Shown piece after piece: positions 24,570 through 33,559 of a stretch of DNA of 64,000 nt (the stretch's first letter is position 1; each line of letters begins with the position of its first letter). Location of the stretch: the NCBI GenBank assembly GCA_963664365.1, contig OY761144.1, forward strand, positions 496,001 through 560,000. The letters run 5' to 3'. Under the pieces are notes generated by a model. The model saw only the letters and a program-made list of their open reading frames with translations. It was not told the origin of the DNA and made no database searches. The position numbers and the translations under genes were made by a program. Source of the stretch: VXRN01 sp963664365. GTDB lineage: Bacteria > Chloroflexota > Dehalococcoidia > Lucifugimonadales > UBA1123.

Positions 24570-26051
24570 ATGTCACCGAAGACAAAACAGAAAGTGGCGT
24601 TTGGAGATTTCCAAACTCCCGACGCGCTCGCTCACAGAATATGTGAATTGCTTCTCTGCTTGGGAGTTTCTCCCAGGTCTATCGTCGAGCCGACATGTGG
24701 CAAGGGTTCGTTTCTCCGAGCGTCTTCGGCTGCTTTTCCCAATTGCGCCAGAATACTTGGGTTCGACGTCAACCCGGACTATGTGAAGGAAGCACAGTCT
24801 GTTCGACAAGCCGACGTGTACTGCGAGAACTTCTTCGATAAGGACTGGCCTGGAACACTGGACGGCCTTCAAGAGCCTATCCTCGTCGTTGGCAATCCAC
24901 CTTGGGTGACTAACTCCACTCTGGGCGTAGTGGGCAACTCTAATCTTCCTGCGAAGTCTAACTTTCAGCGACTCAACGGACTCGAAGCGATCACGGGCAA
25001 AAGCAACTTTGACATCTCTGAGTGGATGCTGCTGCACTTGCTGCAATGGCTTTCAGGACGCAAGGCGGTTCTTGCGATGCTCTGCAAGACCGTCGTAGCC
25101 AGAAAGGCGCTGCGCTATGCTTGGAGCCGGAATTTGCAGATCGCGGAGTCGGCCATCTACCTGATTGACGCTGCCAAGCACTTCGGCGCCTCAGTAGATG
25201 CGTGCCTGTTGGTTTCCGTCCTCGAACCTGGGGCTGTCTCTCGTGAGTGTGCCGTCTATTCGGATATTGAAGCATCCGCCGGAGATCATGCGACGTTTGC
25301 GTTCCGCGATGGACGACTAATCGCAGACTTGGACTCCTTCAACGTCTATGGCCATCTCTCCGGTGAGTCTGCCTTGAAATGGCGGTCCGGCGTAAAGCAC
25401 GACTGCTCGCGCGTCATCGAGCTCCGCCGTGTAGGAGACGCCGTGTTCAAGAACGGACTGGGCGAAGTCGTGAGGATCGAGACGGCCAATCTGTATCCCA
25501 TGCTCAAGAGCTCCGACCTGACGAAGCCGCTCCCGACACCGTCGCGCTACATGCTCGTCACTCAGCGGTCGATAGGAGAGGACACTTCGCGGATAAAGCG
25601 AGAGAGTCCTCTCACATGGGATTACCTCCAGTCACACGCCGACCTATTTGATCGGCGTCTAAGCTCAATCTATCGGAACCGCCCTCAATTTTCCGTCTTC
25701 GGCGTTGGACCATATAGCTTCGCCCCATGGAAAGTTGCTACTCCGGGCTTCTCCAAGCGCCTCAACTTTCGTTGCATAGGCCCCGTGGACTCCAAGCCGG
25801 TCGTACTGGACGACACCTGCTATTTCCTGCCATGCAATAACGAGGACGATGCCAGACTCCTCGCGCAACTACTCAACTCGGAAGCTGCCAAAGGGTTCTT
25901 TCGGTCTTTCATCTTCTGGGATGAGAAGCGCCCCATAACGGCTCAGCTACTCGCGACTCTCGACCTGGCGAAGTTAGCCAAGGAGCACGGCGTATCGCTC
26001 CCCGCGTGGTCGAATGTCCCGGAGGACACACCCGCTCTCAGGTTGTTTTAG
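24570..26051 (+). CDS. Type II DNA N6-adenine methyltransferase
   Basis: 493-aa methylase. GDFQTPDALAHRI near the start is the SAM-region lead-in, motif I is EPTCGKGSFL (40-49), then the acidic end of the second strand GFDVNPDY (64-71), and motif IV NPPW (109-112), the catalytic adenine pocket. The order (motif I before motif IV, target-recognition part C-terminal) fits a gamma-class or Eco57I/PstI-like enzyme. It presumably modifies the site cut by the nuclease encoded three bases upstream. The 3' end overlaps the convergent DedA-type gene by four bases. Confidence 0.87.
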   Translation: MSPKTKQKVAFGDFQTPDALAHRICELLLCLGVSPRSIVEPTCGKGSFLRASSAAFPNCARILGFDVNPDYVKEAQSVRQADVYCENFFDKDWPGTLDGLQEPILVVGNPPWVTNSTLGVVGNSNLPAKSNFQRLNGLEAITGKSNFDISEWMLLHLLQWLSGRKAVLAMLCKTVVARKALRYAWSRNLQIAESAIYLIDAAKHFGASVDACLLVSVLEPGAVSRECAVYSDIEASAGDHATFAFRDGRLIADLDSFNVYGHLSGESALKWRSGVKHDCSRVIELRRVGDAVFKNGLGEVVRIETANLYPMLKSSDLTKPLPTPSRYMLVTQRSIGEDTSRIKRESPLTWDYLQSHADLFDRRLSSIYRNRPQFSVFGVGPYSFAPWKVATPGFSKRLNFRCIGPVDSKPVVLDDTCYFLPCNNEDDARLLAQLLNSEAAKGFFRSFIFWDEKRPITAQLLATLDLAKLAKEHGVSLPAWSNVPEDTPALRLF

Positions 26052-26662
26052 GACTGACGTGCCCCCCGCACCCGCCTATACACCAAATACCCCGCCACCA
26101 CAACCACCAACCCCAGCGCCGTAGCAATAGTCAACAACTCGAACTGCTCGTCGATGAAGTCCTGGATCGGCTCGCCGAACAGGTATATCAATACTCCGAT
26201 AGTCATGAACCGTGCGCCCCGGCCTATCAGGGACGCAAGCAAGAACGGCCTGATCGGGAGGTCCATGACTCCGGCCAAGATGGTGAAGACCTTGTACGGA
26301 ATCGGCGTGAACGCCGCCACTAGTATCGCCCACGCTCCATACCTGTTGAACAGCGTTTCGGCGCGGGCTACTTTGTCCTCCGACACGAGCTGATACAACA
26401 GCGGACGCCCGACACGTTTGCCGAGGAGGTGTCCGACATACGCGCCCGCGACCGACGCGAGAGTAACCAGCGCGGCTATCCAGACGGCGGACGACGGGTT
26501 GGCGACTCCGACGGCTATGAGCAGCGGGTCCGGCGGGATCGGGAAGAACGTCGATTCGCTGAACGTCAGCAGCAGCAGCGCGCCGAGCGCCCACTCGCTG
26601 TCCGCGAAGTCGAGCGTCCAGTCCTTCAGGTCGTGCAGCAGTTCTCGCAGGGTTTCTAGCAT
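26048..26662 (-). CDS. DedA/VTT-domain membrane protein
   Basis: 204-aa membrane protein of the DedA/SNARE-associated (VTT) family. It shows the usual re-entrant motif pattern: ESTFFPIPPDPLLIAVGVANP near residue 35, then AYVGHLLGKRVGRPLLYQL and YGAWAILVAAFTPIPYKVFTI with the conserved proline, followed by GRGARFMTIG. Such proteins are lipid scramblases or lipid-handling transporters; the precise substrate here is unknown. It precedes no clear partner: the panE-like gene stop lies 27 nt upstream on the same strand, so it may be the operon's last gene. Confidence 0.87.
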   Translation of the reverse strand: MLETLRELLHDLKDWTLDFADSEWALGALLLLTFSESTFFPIPPDPLLIAVGVANPSSAVWIAALVTLASVAGAYVGHLLGKRVGRPLLYQLVSEDKVARAETLFNRYGAWAILVAAFTPIPYKVFTILAGVMDLPIRPFLLASLIGRGARFMTIGVLIYLFGEPIQDFIDEQFELLTIATALGLVVVVAGYLVYRRVRGARQS

Positions 26663-26689
26663 CTGGGTCGTTGGCCTAAGAGCTTAGAG

Positions 26690-27745
26690 TCACGACAGGC
26701 CCGCGAGGTCGAGTACACGGCGGACATTTTCGGGGCCGGGCCGTATCTCGCCCGATTCGACCTGCTTGACGATCTGCACGATCGCCGCATTGACCGGCGT
26801 CGGTATGCCGACCCTGCGGCCCTGCTCGACGATGTAGCCGTTCATGAACTCGATCTCGGTGCGGCGTCCCTTTTCGACGTCTTGGCCCATGGACGACTTC
26901 CAGTCTGCGCCCTCGCCGGACGGCTGCAACCTGGCGTCAAGCTCCTCATAGACCTCCCCGTCATCGGCGCGGGCGTAGGTCTCTGCTGGTACTCCCCTGA
27001 TCGGCTCGACCTGGTAGTTCTGCGCGAGCGCGACTTGGCACGACTCCTTGCATATCTCGATCTGAACGCGCCGAGCGTCGGGCATGGACGCAACGCCCAC
27101 GCCGCCGAGTCCGGTCATCGCGCCGACGGGGTTGCCCGACGAGTTCATCGTCAGCTTCGACCACCGCTCGCCCCATAGGTTGGTCGTCGCCTTAGCGTCG
27201 TCCACGCACGACAGGATATCGACTATCTCCTCCACCCTAGGTGTGACCCGTCCGTGCAGTTCACCCATCCGGAAGACCACGTGCCCGCGTCCACGACCCG
27301 GAGGGCCGCCCCGCATGACGTGGCCCGGCTCCCAGAGCGCGACTGTGATGCCGGACATGATGCAGCCGACGGCGCGCTCGTATCCGACGATGGACGCCAC
27401 CAGCCGGTCGTTCATGCAATTCTGAGACGAGACGACAACCCCATCGGGGCGAATCAGACGCTTCAGGAAGTGCGCCGCCCACTCTGTATCGTAGCTCTTG
27501 ACCGCAAGAAAGCCGATGTCGAACTGCTCCCTTAGCTGCATCGCGTCCGACAGATGATAAGCTTTGACCGGAATTGTGAAGTCGTCCTGGGTTCCGGAGG
27601 CTCGAAGCCCATTCGAGCGCATGGCTTCGACGTGCTCTCCCCACATATCCAGCAGCGTTACGTCATGCCCCTCCTTGGTCATGTACGCGCCGAGGTAACT
27701 GCCCGCTGCCCCGGCTCCGAGTATCACAATGCGACTGTCGCTCAT
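26690..27745 (-). CDS. Ketopantoate reductase (PanE/ApbA) family protein
   Basis: 351-aa NAD(P)-dependent reductase. The N-terminal Rossmann site is VILGAGAAGSYLGAYM; the C-terminal helical domain has the family segments ERWSKLTMNSSGNPVGAMTG and a catalytic Lys. In pantothenate synthesis the family reduces 2-dehydropantoate, but many paralogues act on other 2-oxo acids. Here it ends the pxpA-pxpB-pxpC operon with a 4-nt ATGA overlap, and at 351 residues is longer than true PanE (~300). A role on a 2-oxo or lactam-derived metabolite in the same pathway is more likely than vitamin synthesis. Confidence 0.85.
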   Translation of the reverse strand: MSDSRIVILGAGAAGSYLGAYMTKEGHDVTLLDMWGEHVEAMRSNGLRASGTQDDFTIPVKAYHLSDAMQLREQFDIGFLAVKSYDTEWAAHFLKRLIRPDGVVVSSQNCMNDRLVASIVGYERAVGCIMSGITVALWEPGHVMRGGPPGRGRGHVVFRMGELHGRVTPRVEEIVDILSCVDDAKATTNLWGERWSKLTMNSSGNPVGAMTGLGGVGVASMPDARRVQIEICKESCQVALAQNYQVEPIRGVPAETYARADDGEVYEELDARLQPSGEGADWKSSMGQDVEKGRRTEIEFMNGYIVEQGRRVGIPTPVNAAIVQIVKQVESGEIRPGPENVRRVLDLAGLS

Positions 27746-28878
27746 GCTGACCCCACCTCTATCTCGAATTCGTACTGCTGTCCATCCACCGTAGCCGAGA
27801 CGGTGCGGCTGATTGTCTTGGACGCGCGGACGCCGGATGCGGTGATGGGCCTTCTTTCAGCGTCTTGCACAGATACCTCCGCGCCCTCCGATTTGACGGA
27901 TATGGCCCCCGTCATATCCAGCCCGACGGCAGCTTTGATCTCTCGAATCATGTCCTCCTGTTCGCGCAGTATCTCGTGGGCCTCCTCCACCGAGACCGCG
28001 GCGAACCTTACCTTAGCGCCGGGCATGGCCTGGGCCAGCAGGCCGATGTCAGGGCTTATCACCGTGGCGACCTTAGTGTACCCGCCCGTCGTGCCCCTGT
28101 CGGCGAGCAGGATGATCGGCGCGCCCGAGCCGGGCACCTGTATAGACCCCAGCGCGCTGCCGTCCGAGACGATGTCCGGGCCGCGAACGTGGCCCACCGG
28201 CGGCCCTTCCAGTCGGCACCCGGTGCGGTCCGAGTCGGTCGATACCGTGTACTCCGAGGTCAGCAGCACTGCGATTCCGGTCTTGGTGAACATCCTATCC
28301 TGCGGCCCCATGACGACCCGTATCTCAAAGGTCTGCCCATACGTGGGCTGCCTACTAATCGCCGCGGGAAGCGACTTGGGCGACCAATTCTCGGCAAGAG
28401 ACGATTGGCCGATGGGAAGTTTGTCACCGGCTTGGATCGCGCGGCCATTCAGCCCGCCGAAGCCGCTCTTGAGATCGGTGGATCTGCTGCCCATCACAGG
28501 CGGAACGTCGATGCCGCCCGCGACTGCGAGGTACGCCCTCAGCCCGTCCAGCGGCCCGCCAAACGACAGCGTTGAGCCGCTTGGAACGCGCAGCGACTCC
28601 CAGGACGGGATCGGCTTGGAGTCGATCCGAGGGCCGAGGTCTGCGCCGGTGACCGCGACCACGGCGTCCTCCGTGAACCTCAGAGTCGGGCCTACGCCCG
28701 TCATCTCCAGTCCGGCCAACGACTCGTGGTTGCCGACGAGTATGTTGCCGATACGCAGAGACACGGGATCGAGCGCCCCGCAAACAGGGACTCCGTACCC
28801 CTGGTAGCCCCAGCGGCCTAGGTCCTGAACGGTGGTCAGCAGTCCGGGCTGAATCACTTCGAGCATCTGCCCGCTCAT
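27742..28878 (-). CDS. pxpC: 5-oxoprolinase subunit C (biotin-dependent carboxyltransferase-like, AHS2)
   Basis: 378-aa PxpC/KipA-type subunit. The start MSGQMLEVIQPGLLTTVQDLGRWGYQGYGVP is diagnostic, with the GALDPVSLRIGNILVGN stretch following, and the C-terminal part of the AHS2 domain. A ~60-residue biotinyl-lipoyl-like tail (DMTGAISVKSEGAEVSVQDA) follows, an extension not found in short PxpC proteins. With PxpA and PxpB it forms the ATP-dependent 5-oxoprolinase that hydrolyses pyroglutamate to glutamate. Start overlaps the pxpB stop by 4 nt. Confidence 0.9.
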   Translation of the reverse strand: MSGQMLEVIQPGLLTTVQDLGRWGYQGYGVPVCGALDPVSLRIGNILVGNHESLAGLEMTGVGPTLRFTEDAVVAVTGADLGPRIDSKPIPSWESLRVPSGSTLSFGGPLDGLRAYLAVAGGIDVPPVMGSRSTDLKSGFGGLNGRAIQAGDKLPIGQSSLAENWSPKSLPAAISRQPTYGQTFEIRVVMGPQDRMFTKTGIAVLLTSEYTVSTDSDRTGCRLEGPPVGHVRGPDIVSDGSALGSIQVPGSGAPIILLADRGTTGGYTKVATVISPDIGLLAQAMPGAKVRFAAVSVEEAHEILREQEDMIREIKAAVGLDMTGAISVKSEGAEVSVQDAERRPITASGVRASKTISRTVSATVDGQQYEFEIEVGSA

Positions 28879-29609
28879 CGCGCCGACCTCGTTCTGATGA
28901 CGTAAGACCCATCCTCTACTCGCCGGCTGATCTCCTCGAAAGCCGTCTCGCCGTCGATTGGGACGAATCTGACGCGGTCTCCGGGGTGGATGACGGCGGG
29001 CGACTCCGACTCGGCGTCGAACAGTCTCAGCGGAGTCCTGCCGATTAGCTGCCAGCCTCCCGGACTGGCGACCGGATATACGCCTGTCTGGGTCTCGGCG
29101 ATTCCCACCGAACCCGCGGGGGTCGAAGTCCTCGGCGACTTCAGGCGTGGCGTGTCCAATCTAGGATCGAGTCCGCCCAAGTACGGAAAGCCTGGACTGA
29201 ACCCCATCGCATAGACGAGGTAGTCCGTGCCGGAGTGTATCCGCGCCACCTCCCGCTCGGACATGCCCGCGTTGCTCGCCACGAAGGGCAGGTCGGGGCC
29301 GTAGTCGCCGCCGTACAGCGTCGGTATCTCCACGATACGGCGCGTGTCTCCGGCCTTGTCGGAGTCCAGAGATAGGTCACGCAGCGCGGCGGCTACGTCG
29401 TTGAAAGTGATCTGAAATGGGTCGTAATAGACAAGCGCGGAGCGGTATGTGGGCGCCACCTCGACCACGCCGTCTATGTCGGCCCGCTCTATCGCGGCGA
29501 CCGCGCGGTGTACGATGGCGTTGATCTCGGGATCTATCTCGTCGCCATACTCCACCACGACGGCAAGGTCGCCGGCGGGCATGATTATCGGCTGATCGTA
29601 TGCGGGCAT
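28875..29609 (-). CDS. pxpB: 5-oxoprolinase subunit B (AHS1, KipI-like)
   Basis: 244-aa subunit of the prokaryotic 5-oxoprolinase. The family signature YAMGFSPGFPYLGGLD lies near residue 125, and the close LRLFDAESESPAVIHPGDRVRF matches the AHS1 C-terminus. The start is taken at 29609 (MPAYDQ); a GTG at 29633 would begin inside a dispersed R1 repeat and is less likely. Its 3' end overlaps pxpC by 4 nt. The 91-nt gap from pxpA is filled by the R1 repeat. Confidence 0.9.
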   Translation of the reverse strand: MPAYDQPIIMPAGDLAVVVEYGDEIDPEINAIVHRAVAAIERADIDGVVEVAPTYRSALVYYDPFQITFNDVAAALRDLSLDSDKAGDTRRIVEIPTLYGGDYGPDLPFVASNAGMSEREVARIHSGTDYLVYAMGFSPGFPYLGGLDPRLDTPRLKSPRTSTPAGSVGIAETQTGVYPVASPGGWQLIGRTPLRLFDAESESPAVIHPGDRVRFVPIDGETAFEEISRRVEDGSYVIRTRSAR

Positions 29610-29623
29610 ATTTGGTACGGTGT

Positions 29624-29690
29624 TCACCCTCACCCCCGTATCAAGTACGGGGCAAGCTCTAGCCCTCTCCCATCAAAGGGAGAGGGGATT
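29624..29690. repeat. Dispersed hairpin repeat R1, copy 4, with an internal insertion
   Basis: CACCCTCACCCCC, then an extra palindromic segment CCCCGTATCAAGTACGGGG, then CCCTCTCCC (29663-29671) and GGGAGAGGG (29678-29686). It fills the pxpA-pxpB spacer inside the operon. Confidence 0.8.
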
Positions 29691-29700
29691 TTGAGCAACG

Positions 29701-30465
29701 CTAGACAATCTCTCCCAGGGGGACAATGTCCACCCCCTCGGATTCGAGCGCGCTCTTTAACTCCCGCGCCATCTCCACCGCGCCGGGAGTGTCGCCGTGA
29801 AGGCAGAGGCTGTCCGCCTCGAGCTCGATCAAGTCGCCCGTAATCGCCGTCGCCTTGCCCTCCGTAACCATGCGCAGGCTGCGATCGACCACATCGGCGG
29901 TGTCGTGAATGACCGAACCCTCCTTGGACCTCGGCACGAGCGTCCCATCGGGATTGAGCGCGCGGTCGGCGAATACCTCCCGTCCGACGCGCAGCCCCAT
30001 GTCCTGGGCGACATCGATCCAGCGTGAGCCTGCCAGCGCAAGCAGCGCGACGTTCGAGTCCACTTCGATCACCGCCTCGCAGATCGCTCTGGCTAGGTCT
30101 TCGTCATCGACGGCCATGTTGTACATCGCGCCGTGCGGCTTCACGTGCTGGAGCTTGCCTGTCTTGGTGAACGCCTGGAGCGCTCCCATCTGGTAGATGA
30201 CGTCGTTGCGGACCTCGTCGGGCGTCGCCGTCATGTTGCGCCTGCCGAAGCCCGCCAGGTCCGGGAAGCTCGGATGCGCGCCCACGCCGACGCCCCGCTC
30301 CTCCGCCAGCTTGACCGTCCAGCGCATCCAGCCGGGGTCTCCGGCGTGGAACCCGCACGCTATGTTGGCCGAGGTGATGTACTTGATGACCTCTTCATCG
30401 AAGCCCATCTTGTACATTCCGAAGCTCTCGCCCATGTCGCAGTTGAAGTCGATCCGGCCTGCCAT
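29701..30465 (-). CDS. pxpA: 5-oxoprolinase subunit A (LamB/YcsF family)
   Basis: 254-aa LamB/YcsF protein. It starts MAGRIDFNCDMGESFGMYKM, the family signature with the DxNCDxGE metal/substrate site, and has SANIACGFHAGDPGWM and GVGAHPSFPDLAGFGRR downstream. It ends in SLCLHGDTPGAVEMARELK. PxpA opens the 5-oxoproline ring with PxpBC and ATP, giving glutamate. It is the first gene of the operon, with a promoter at 30510-30538, and is divergent from system C. Confidence 0.92.
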   Translation of the reverse strand: MAGRIDFNCDMGESFGMYKMGFDEEVIKYITSANIACGFHAGDPGWMRWTVKLAEERGVGVGAHPSFPDLAGFGRRNMTATPDEVRNDVIYQMGALQAFTKTGKLQHVKPHGAMYNMAVDDEDLARAICEAVIEVDSNVALLALAGSRWIDVAQDMGLRVGREVFADRALNPDGTLVPRSKEGSVIHDTADVVDRSLRMVTEGKATAITGDLIELEADSLCLHGDTPGAVEMARELKSALESEGVDIVPLGEIV

Positions 30466-30509
30466 AGAGGTCCTCGCGAGTCTGGTTCAGGTTGTAGTCG
30501 CTGCCAATG

Positions 30510-30538
30510 ATTATATCCCCCGTGTTGAAACAATCCAA
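30510..30538 (-). promoter_or_regulatory. Promoter of the pxpABC-panE-like operon
   Basis: On the minus strand TTGGAT (30533-30538), 17 nt, then a perfect TATAAT (30510-30515), 44 nt before the pxpA start. Inverted TGTTG/CAACA arms (30523-30527 and 30536-30540) overlap the -35 side and could be an operator. Confidence 0.65.
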
Positions 30539-30693
30539 CAGCGCCCGCGTTGCGGGTTTAAACTCTTGACAGAATGGCCCCACATTTAGTTGAATACTGC
30601 AACGCTTGACGCGGAGGTCATTCGACCCGGCGCGTTGGCGTGTGAATCGTAAGGCAAGGTTAGGCTGTCTCGTTCAATCTCAAGGAGGCAAAC

Positions 30694-32487
30694 ATGCTGG
30701 CTACATTCAGAAAGTCCGGAATCCTGGGGCTCGTCGCGTTGGCGATGCTCATGACCCTGGCGCTCGCCTGCACGCGCGAGGTCGAGGTGCCCGGCGAGAC
30801 CGTGATAGTAGAGAAAGAGGTTATCAAAGAGGTCGAGGTGCCCGGCGAGACCGTGGTAGTGGAGAAAGAGGTTGTCAAGACGGTCGAGATTGAGGTCGAG
30901 AAAGAGGTGGAGGTGATCAAGGAGGTGGAGGTGATGGCGCAGCCCGAGGGCTATGTCCACCGCGCCCTGGAGCCGTTCCCACAGCGTGGCGGCGCTCTCA
31001 GGACCTCCTGGGGATTCATTCTGCCCCACTTCGACTATCACCAAGGGCCATCCGGCCAGAACTGGGCCGGAACGCTGGTCAACATGTACAACGGCCTGAT
31101 CCGACGCAACCCGAACGACGGCATGGCGTCGGTCATCCCCAGCCTTGCCAAGAGTTGGGACATCGCGCCCGACGCGAAGAGCTATACGTTCATGCTGGAG
31201 GAGGACGTGAGGTTCCACGACGGCTCGCCCTTCACGGCTGACGACGTCAAGGCCACGTTCGACCGCATCATAGACCCGCCCGGCCACATCGTGATTACCA
31301 TCACCGACGTCTTCGGCACCGTGGACAACATCGAAGCGGTGGACGATACCACGGTGAAGTTCAACCTAAAGCAGCCGTCGGCCTGGCAGTTCGGAGCGTT
31401 CGCGCTGCCCGCTCCCACGATATACGCCAAGAAGACGCTCGAAGAATACAACCACGACCTGAGAACCATCTCCATGGACAATACGCCCGGGACCGGGCCC
31501 TTCATGTTCAAGGAGTTCGCCGAGGGCGAGTACCTCGATCTCGAAGCCAACCCGGACTACTGGAACCCCGAGCTTCCATACGTTGACGGCATCAGGCACC
31601 TTCACGTGCCCAACGGCACCGACCGGGCGATCGCGGTCATCACTGGCATCAGCGACTTTAGCTGGAACGTATCGGTTGACGGCCACAACGAGGCGCTCAG
31701 CAGGAGCGACATAGTCGAGACCGTGCAGGTGCCCAACACAGGCGGCGCTCACGCCTTCTTCAACATGACAAAGCCGCCTCTGGACGACGTGCGCGTGCGG
31801 CGCGCCATGTTCCTGGTCCTAAACCGCCACGACATGGGCGCCGTGAACCAGGGCAACTTCCAGCTTGCCAGGTGGCTGCCCTCGTCGGCGGAAGGCGTCA
31901 CTCCAAGGGCCGTGATTGAAACTCTGCCCGGCTACCGAGCCGACAACAGCGAGGACGTGGCCACGGCCCAGCAGCTACTCGCAGACGCCGGCTACCCCAA
32001 TGGTGATGGGTTCCCCGAGCTCGAATTGGTCTCGCAGGGAGGGGTCAATGACGAGGCCTTCATCGACATGATGAAGCGGTATCTAAACATCGACATCAGG
32101 CTGAACGCCGTAGAGCGAAGCCTGGTGCCCGGCCACCTCGAAGGCGACTTCGAGATAGTTCGCTACCTCGTGTGGATCAACCACCTTCGGAACTCCACCC
32201 CGTACCTCAAGACGATGTACGCGACCGGGGCGTCTCAGAACTGGGGCGGATACTCCAACCCCGAGCTCGACCAGATCATCGACAAGATGGACGCGGAGTT
32301 GGACGCCACGGAGCTTGGCGTCCTGGTGAAACAAGCGCAGGAGGTTCTCGACAATGACCCGCCGGGAATCCTGTACGACTTCGGAAACCACCGCATGGTC
32401 TGGGGCAATCACGTAAAGGGAATACCCTTCCGAATTCGGATTCAGGCCATCTGGGACCGCCTGGACACCGTCTGGCTGGATAGGTAG
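30694..32487 (+). CDS. ABC transporter substrate-binding lipoprotein with short VPGET array (system C)
   Basis: 597-aa SBP_bac_5-class lipoprotein. Signal peptide ends LMTLALAC with Cys26. Residues ~29-80 carry two VPGET copies followed by a decayed EVEKEVEVIKEVEV tail, the shortest of the three arrays in this window. The binding domain has KSYTFMLEEDVRFHDGSPF and NPDYWNPE. AAGGAGG precedes the start. First gene of system C, which continues through DppB, DppC and then sulfatases on the same strand, so its ligand may be a sulfated or glycosidic compound (inference from context). Confidence 0.92.
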   Translation: MLATFRKSGILGLVALAMLMTLALACTREVEVPGETVIVEKEVIKEVEVPGETVVVEKEVVKTVEIEVEKEVEVIKEVEVMAQPEGYVHRALEPFPQRGGALRTSWGFILPHFDYHQGPSGQNWAGTLVNMYNGLIRRNPNDGMASVIPSLAKSWDIAPDAKSYTFMLEEDVRFHDGSPFTADDVKATFDRIIDPPGHIVITITDVFGTVDNIEAVDDTTVKFNLKQPSAWQFGAFALPAPTIYAKKTLEEYNHDLRTISMDNTPGTGPFMFKEFAEGEYLDLEANPDYWNPELPYVDGIRHLHVPNGTDRAIAVITGISDFSWNVSVDGHNEALSRSDIVETVQVPNTGGAHAFFNMTKPPLDDVRVRRAMFLVLNRHDMGAVNQGNFQLARWLPSSAEGVTPRAVIETLPGYRADNSEDVATAQQLLADAGYPNGDGFPELELVSQGGVNDEAFIDMMKRYLNIDIRLNAVERSLVPGHLEGDFEIVRYLVWINHLRNSTPYLKTMYATGASQNWGGYSNPELDQIIDKMDAELDATELGVLVKQAQEVLDNDPPGILYDFGNHRMVWGNHVKGIPFRIRIQAIWDRLDTVWLDR

Positions 32488-32568
32488 AGTCCACGCGCGA
32501 TCTCGCAAGCGGACGGGGGCTGCCGACGCGGCCCCCGTCTCCCAAACGGACGGCAACGGTGAGGTGTT

Positions 32569-33531
32569 ATGCAACAGTACATAATGCGCCGCATTCTCCT
32601 CGCTATACCCACTATCATCGGGGTATCTATCCTCATATTCCTCGTGATGCGCGTCCTGCCCGGCGACCCTCTCCAGGCGATGGTCGCGGACGATGAGGGC
32701 GGGCCGACCTCCTTCACGGAGGAGCAGAAGGAGATAATACTCACCTCGCTCGGCTTGAACAGGCCCCTCTACCAGCAGTACCTTAGCTGGCTGCTCGACA
32801 TCGCCAGGGGCGACCTCGGCTTCTCATTCTGGCGCGACACCCCGATCAGGGAGACGATCCAGCGCAGAGGGCCGATCACCGCCGAGATAGGCATCTTCGC
32901 CGTCATCATCTCGTGGGCCGTGGGGCTTCCGGTGGGCGTCATAGGGGCTATATGGCGCAACTCGATTACCGACTACCTGTCCAGGTTCTCGGTTACGTTC
33001 TTCCTTGCCGCCCCCAGCTTCTGGCTCGGACTGGGCTTCATAGTCATCACCGTCATCTTCTTCACCTGGCGTCCGCCCATAACGCTGGTCCAGCTATGGG
33101 ACGACCCGTGGCGCAACCTTCAGATGACGCTGCCGCCCGCGTTCGCCGTGGGCCTCGGAATGGCGGCCATCATCGCCAGGATGAGCCGCGCCACGCTCCT
33201 TGAGGTCTTCAGGGAAGACTACGTCCGCACCGCGCGGGCAAAGGGAGTCGGTGAGCAGATGGTCGTGTGGCGTCACGTGATGCGAAACGCGATGCTGCCC
33301 GTGATCACCGTGTCCGGCCTCCAACTCGCCAACCTTCTTGGAGGCTCCGTCGCCGTGGAGAGGGCATTCTCGGTTCCCGGACTCGGCGCCGCGCTTGCTC
33401 AGGCCATGAACGACCGCGACTGGATGGTAATCCAGAACCTTGTGCTGCTGTTCGCGGTCATCTTCGTCGTCATCAACCTGATCATCGACCTGACTTATGC
33501 GCTGATCGATCCGCGTATTCGTTTTCGGTAG
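32569..33531 (+). CDS. Dipeptide-type ABC transporter permease, DppB-like (system C)
   Basis: 320-aa OppB/DppB-family permease beginning MQQYIMRRILLAIPTIIGVS. The docking loop is RTARAKGVGEQMVVWRHVMR and the C-terminus is YALIDPRIRFR. It lies 81 nt after the lipoprotein gene and 28 nt before the DppC-like gene. Compared with systems A and D it lacks the long extracytoplasmic insert after the first helix. Confidence 0.93.
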   Translation: MQQYIMRRILLAIPTIIGVSILIFLVMRVLPGDPLQAMVADDEGGPTSFTEEQKEIILTSLGLNRPLYQQYLSWLLDIARGDLGFSFWRDTPIRETIQRRGPITAEIGIFAVIISWAVGLPVGVIGAIWRNSITDYLSRFSVTFFLAAPSFWLGLGFIVITVIFFTWRPPITLVQLWDDPWRNLQMTLPPAFAVGLGMAAIIARMSRATLLEVFREDYVRTARAKGVGEQMVVWRHVMRNAMLPVITVSGLQLANLLGGSVAVERAFSVPGLGAALAQAMNDRDWMVIQNLVLLFAVIFVVINLIIDLTYALIDPRIRFR

Positions 33532-33559
33532 GCGATATTCGTCCTAGGGGGACGTTTTA

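Noticed and set aside
30565..30610. Promoter of system C at TTGACA 30565-30570 or TTGACG 30605-30610
   Set aside because: Neither has an acceptable -10 box at 16-18 nt; the true promoter could not be placed.
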